In this document: positions 4,336-5,372 of the stretch, piece by piece
How the letters are laid out: the number at the start of each line of letters is the position of its first letter
Position numbering within the stretch: the first letter of the stretch is position 1
Assembly (NCBI GenBank): GCA_045617225.1
Contig: JAZLIC010000103.1
Coordinates: 1-5,372 of the forward strand
Origin: JAZLIC01 sp045617225
GTDB lineage: Bacteria; Bacillota; Clostridia; Monoglobales; Monoglobaceae
Length of the DNA: 5,372 bases
Direction: 5' to 3'
Program-made: the position numbers and the translations under genes
Notes under the pieces: generated by a model
Seen by the model: only the letters and a program-made list of their open reading frames with translations
Databases searched by the model: none
Told to the model about the DNA's origin: nothing

Positions 4336-5372
4336 ATGCAGGAGCTTATAGATAAAGGCAAAAAGGCAAAGTATGCCGCACAAATTTTAGGCGGCTTACG
4401 CACCGATATAAAGAACAAGGCTCTGTTCGGCATAGCAGACGCACTCTGCAAAAGGACAGATGAAATTATAGCAGCCAACAAAAAAGACTTGGCAAAGGGC
4501 AAGGAAGCCGGCTTAAACGACGGACTTCTTGACCGCCTTATGCTAAACGAAAGTCGTATTATCGGCATTGCAGAGGGTGTACGCCAGATTATCGCCCTCC
4601 CTGACCCAATCGGCGAAGCAATCAGCCGCACAAAACGCCCGAACGGACTTGTTATTTCAAAGGTGCGTGTCCCCTTAGGCGTTGCAGGCATAATATACGA
4701 GGCACGCCCAAATGTCACGGTTGATGCCGCCTGCCTTTGCATAAAGGCAGGTAACGCAGTTATCCTCCGTGGCGGAAAGGAAGCCTTAAACTCCAACATC
4801 GCACTTGTCAGAATTATGCAAGAGGAAGCGATAAAGGCAGGCCTTCCGGACGGCTGTATCAACTTGGTTGAGGATACTTCAAGAGATAGTGCGACTGCAC
4901 TTATGCGCCTTAACGATTACTTAGATGTAATTATCCCTCGTGGCGGTGCGGGACTTATAAAGGCGGTTGTCGAAAACGCAACCGTACCTGCCATAGAAAC
5001 AGGCACGGGCAACTGTCATGTATATGTTGACAAAACTGCAAGCCTGAATATGGCAAAGAATATCGTCATCAATGCCAAAACCCAACGCCCCTCCGTTTGC
5101 AATGCGGAAGAAAAGTTGTTAGTCCACTCAGACATTGCAGAGGAATTTTTAAATATAATCATTCCGGAGCTTAAAGAACGAAATGTTACAATTATCGGTG
5201 ACGAAAGGGTTTGCAAGATATTTCCCGATACCACTCCTGCAACCGAGGAGGATTGGGGCAGAGAATATTTAGACCTTAAAATCGGTGTTAAAGTCGTAGA
5301 CGGTATTGATGAGGCAATCATGCACATCAACCGCTATAACAGCGGTCACTCCGAAGCAATAATCACCGAGGA
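4336..5372 (+). CDS. proA: Glutamate-5-semialdehyde dehydrogenase (gamma-glutamyl phosphate reductase) ProA; 3' end beyond the right edge
   Basis: The product carries out the second step of proline synthesis, NADPH-dependent reduction of the gamma-glutamyl phosphate made by ProB to glutamate-5-semialdehyde, in the cytoplasm. It belongs to the aldehyde dehydrogenase superfamily. About 345 of roughly 415 residues are visible. Motifs in order are RVPLGVAGIIYEARPNVTVD (111-130), KAGNAVILRGGKEA (137-150), DVIIPRGG (197-204), TGTGNCHVYVD (222-232) and NAKTQRPSVCNAEE (246-259), which holds the catalytic cysteine. From the ATG at 4336 that cysteine is residue 255, the number of the catalytic cysteine in Thermotoga maritima ProA, which supports this start over the ATG at 4327. 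The missing end is part of the C-terminal domain. proB is not in the window and may lie downstream. A leader of about 19 bases leaves no room for a T-box or other leader attenuator. The identification is near certain. Confidence 0.96.
   Translation, partial: MQELIDKGKKAKYAAQILGGLRTDIKNKALFGIADALCKRTDEIIAANKKDLAKGKEAGLNDGLLDRLMLNESRIIGIAEGVRQIIALPDPIGEAISRTKRPNGLVISKVRVPLGVAGIIYEARPNVTVDAACLCIKAGNAVILRGGKEALNSNIALVRIMQEEAIKAGLPDGCINLVEDTSRDSATALMRLNDYLDVIIPRGGAGLIKAVVENATVPAIETGTGNCHVYVDKTASLNMAKNIVINAKTQRPSVCNAEEKLLVHSDIAEEFLNIIIPELKERNVTIIGDERVCKIFPDTTPATEEDWGREYLDLKIGVKVVDGIDEAIMHINRYNSGHSEAIITE

Noticed and set aside
4296..4862. Minus-strand 188-residue open frame opposite proA
   Set aside because: It is the antisense shadow of a clear proA. 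It has no recognisable domain, low-complexity Ser/Ile/Pro-rich content and no ribosome binding site in view, and it begins inside a well-supported gene.

Overview
The window looks like core chromosome from a Gram-positive, low-to-moderate GC bacterium of the Clostridia (Bacillota). This is inferred from strong AGGAGG-type ribosome binding sites, AT-rich intergenic regions with near-consensus sigma-A-type promoters, a Clostridium-type pyruvate phosphate dikinase, an HPr-fold protein that keeps the Firmicutes Ser-46 motif, and an MtaB-type methylthiotransferase. No species is assigned. I saw no mobile element, RNA gene, CRISPR array or sign of recent transfer.

There are six genes in three blocks. 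(1) The left block runs leftward: a small HPr-like protein (1826-2053), tadA (1299-1754) and ppdK (1-1262, cut by the left edge). They share orientation with gaps of 71 and 36 bases and may be one transcript started by a strong promoter at 2096-2124. (2) mtaB runs rightward (2206-3492) from its own strong promoter at 2112-2140. The two promoters point away from each other, with -35 boxes one base apart. tatD (3504-4262) runs leftward and ends only 11 bases from the end of mtaB. (3) proA (4336-5372, cut by the right edge) runs rightward and diverges from tatD. The 73-base gap holds a perfect 13-bp inverted repeat in which each arm carries a -35 for one direction and a -10 for the other, so it forms a symmetrical bidirectional promoter.

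Functionally this is housekeeping: central carbon metabolism (PPDK at the PEP/pyruvate node), anticodon-loop tRNA modification (TadA at position 34, MtaB at position 37), a TatD-family metal-dependent DNase and proline biosynthesis (ProA). I found no convincing undescribed system. The items most worth following up are the palindromic tatD/proA promoter, the back-to-back HPr-like/mtaB promoters, and the HPr-like protein that has lost its phosphoryl-accepting histidine but kept the regulatory serine and lies in the same direction as ppdK.
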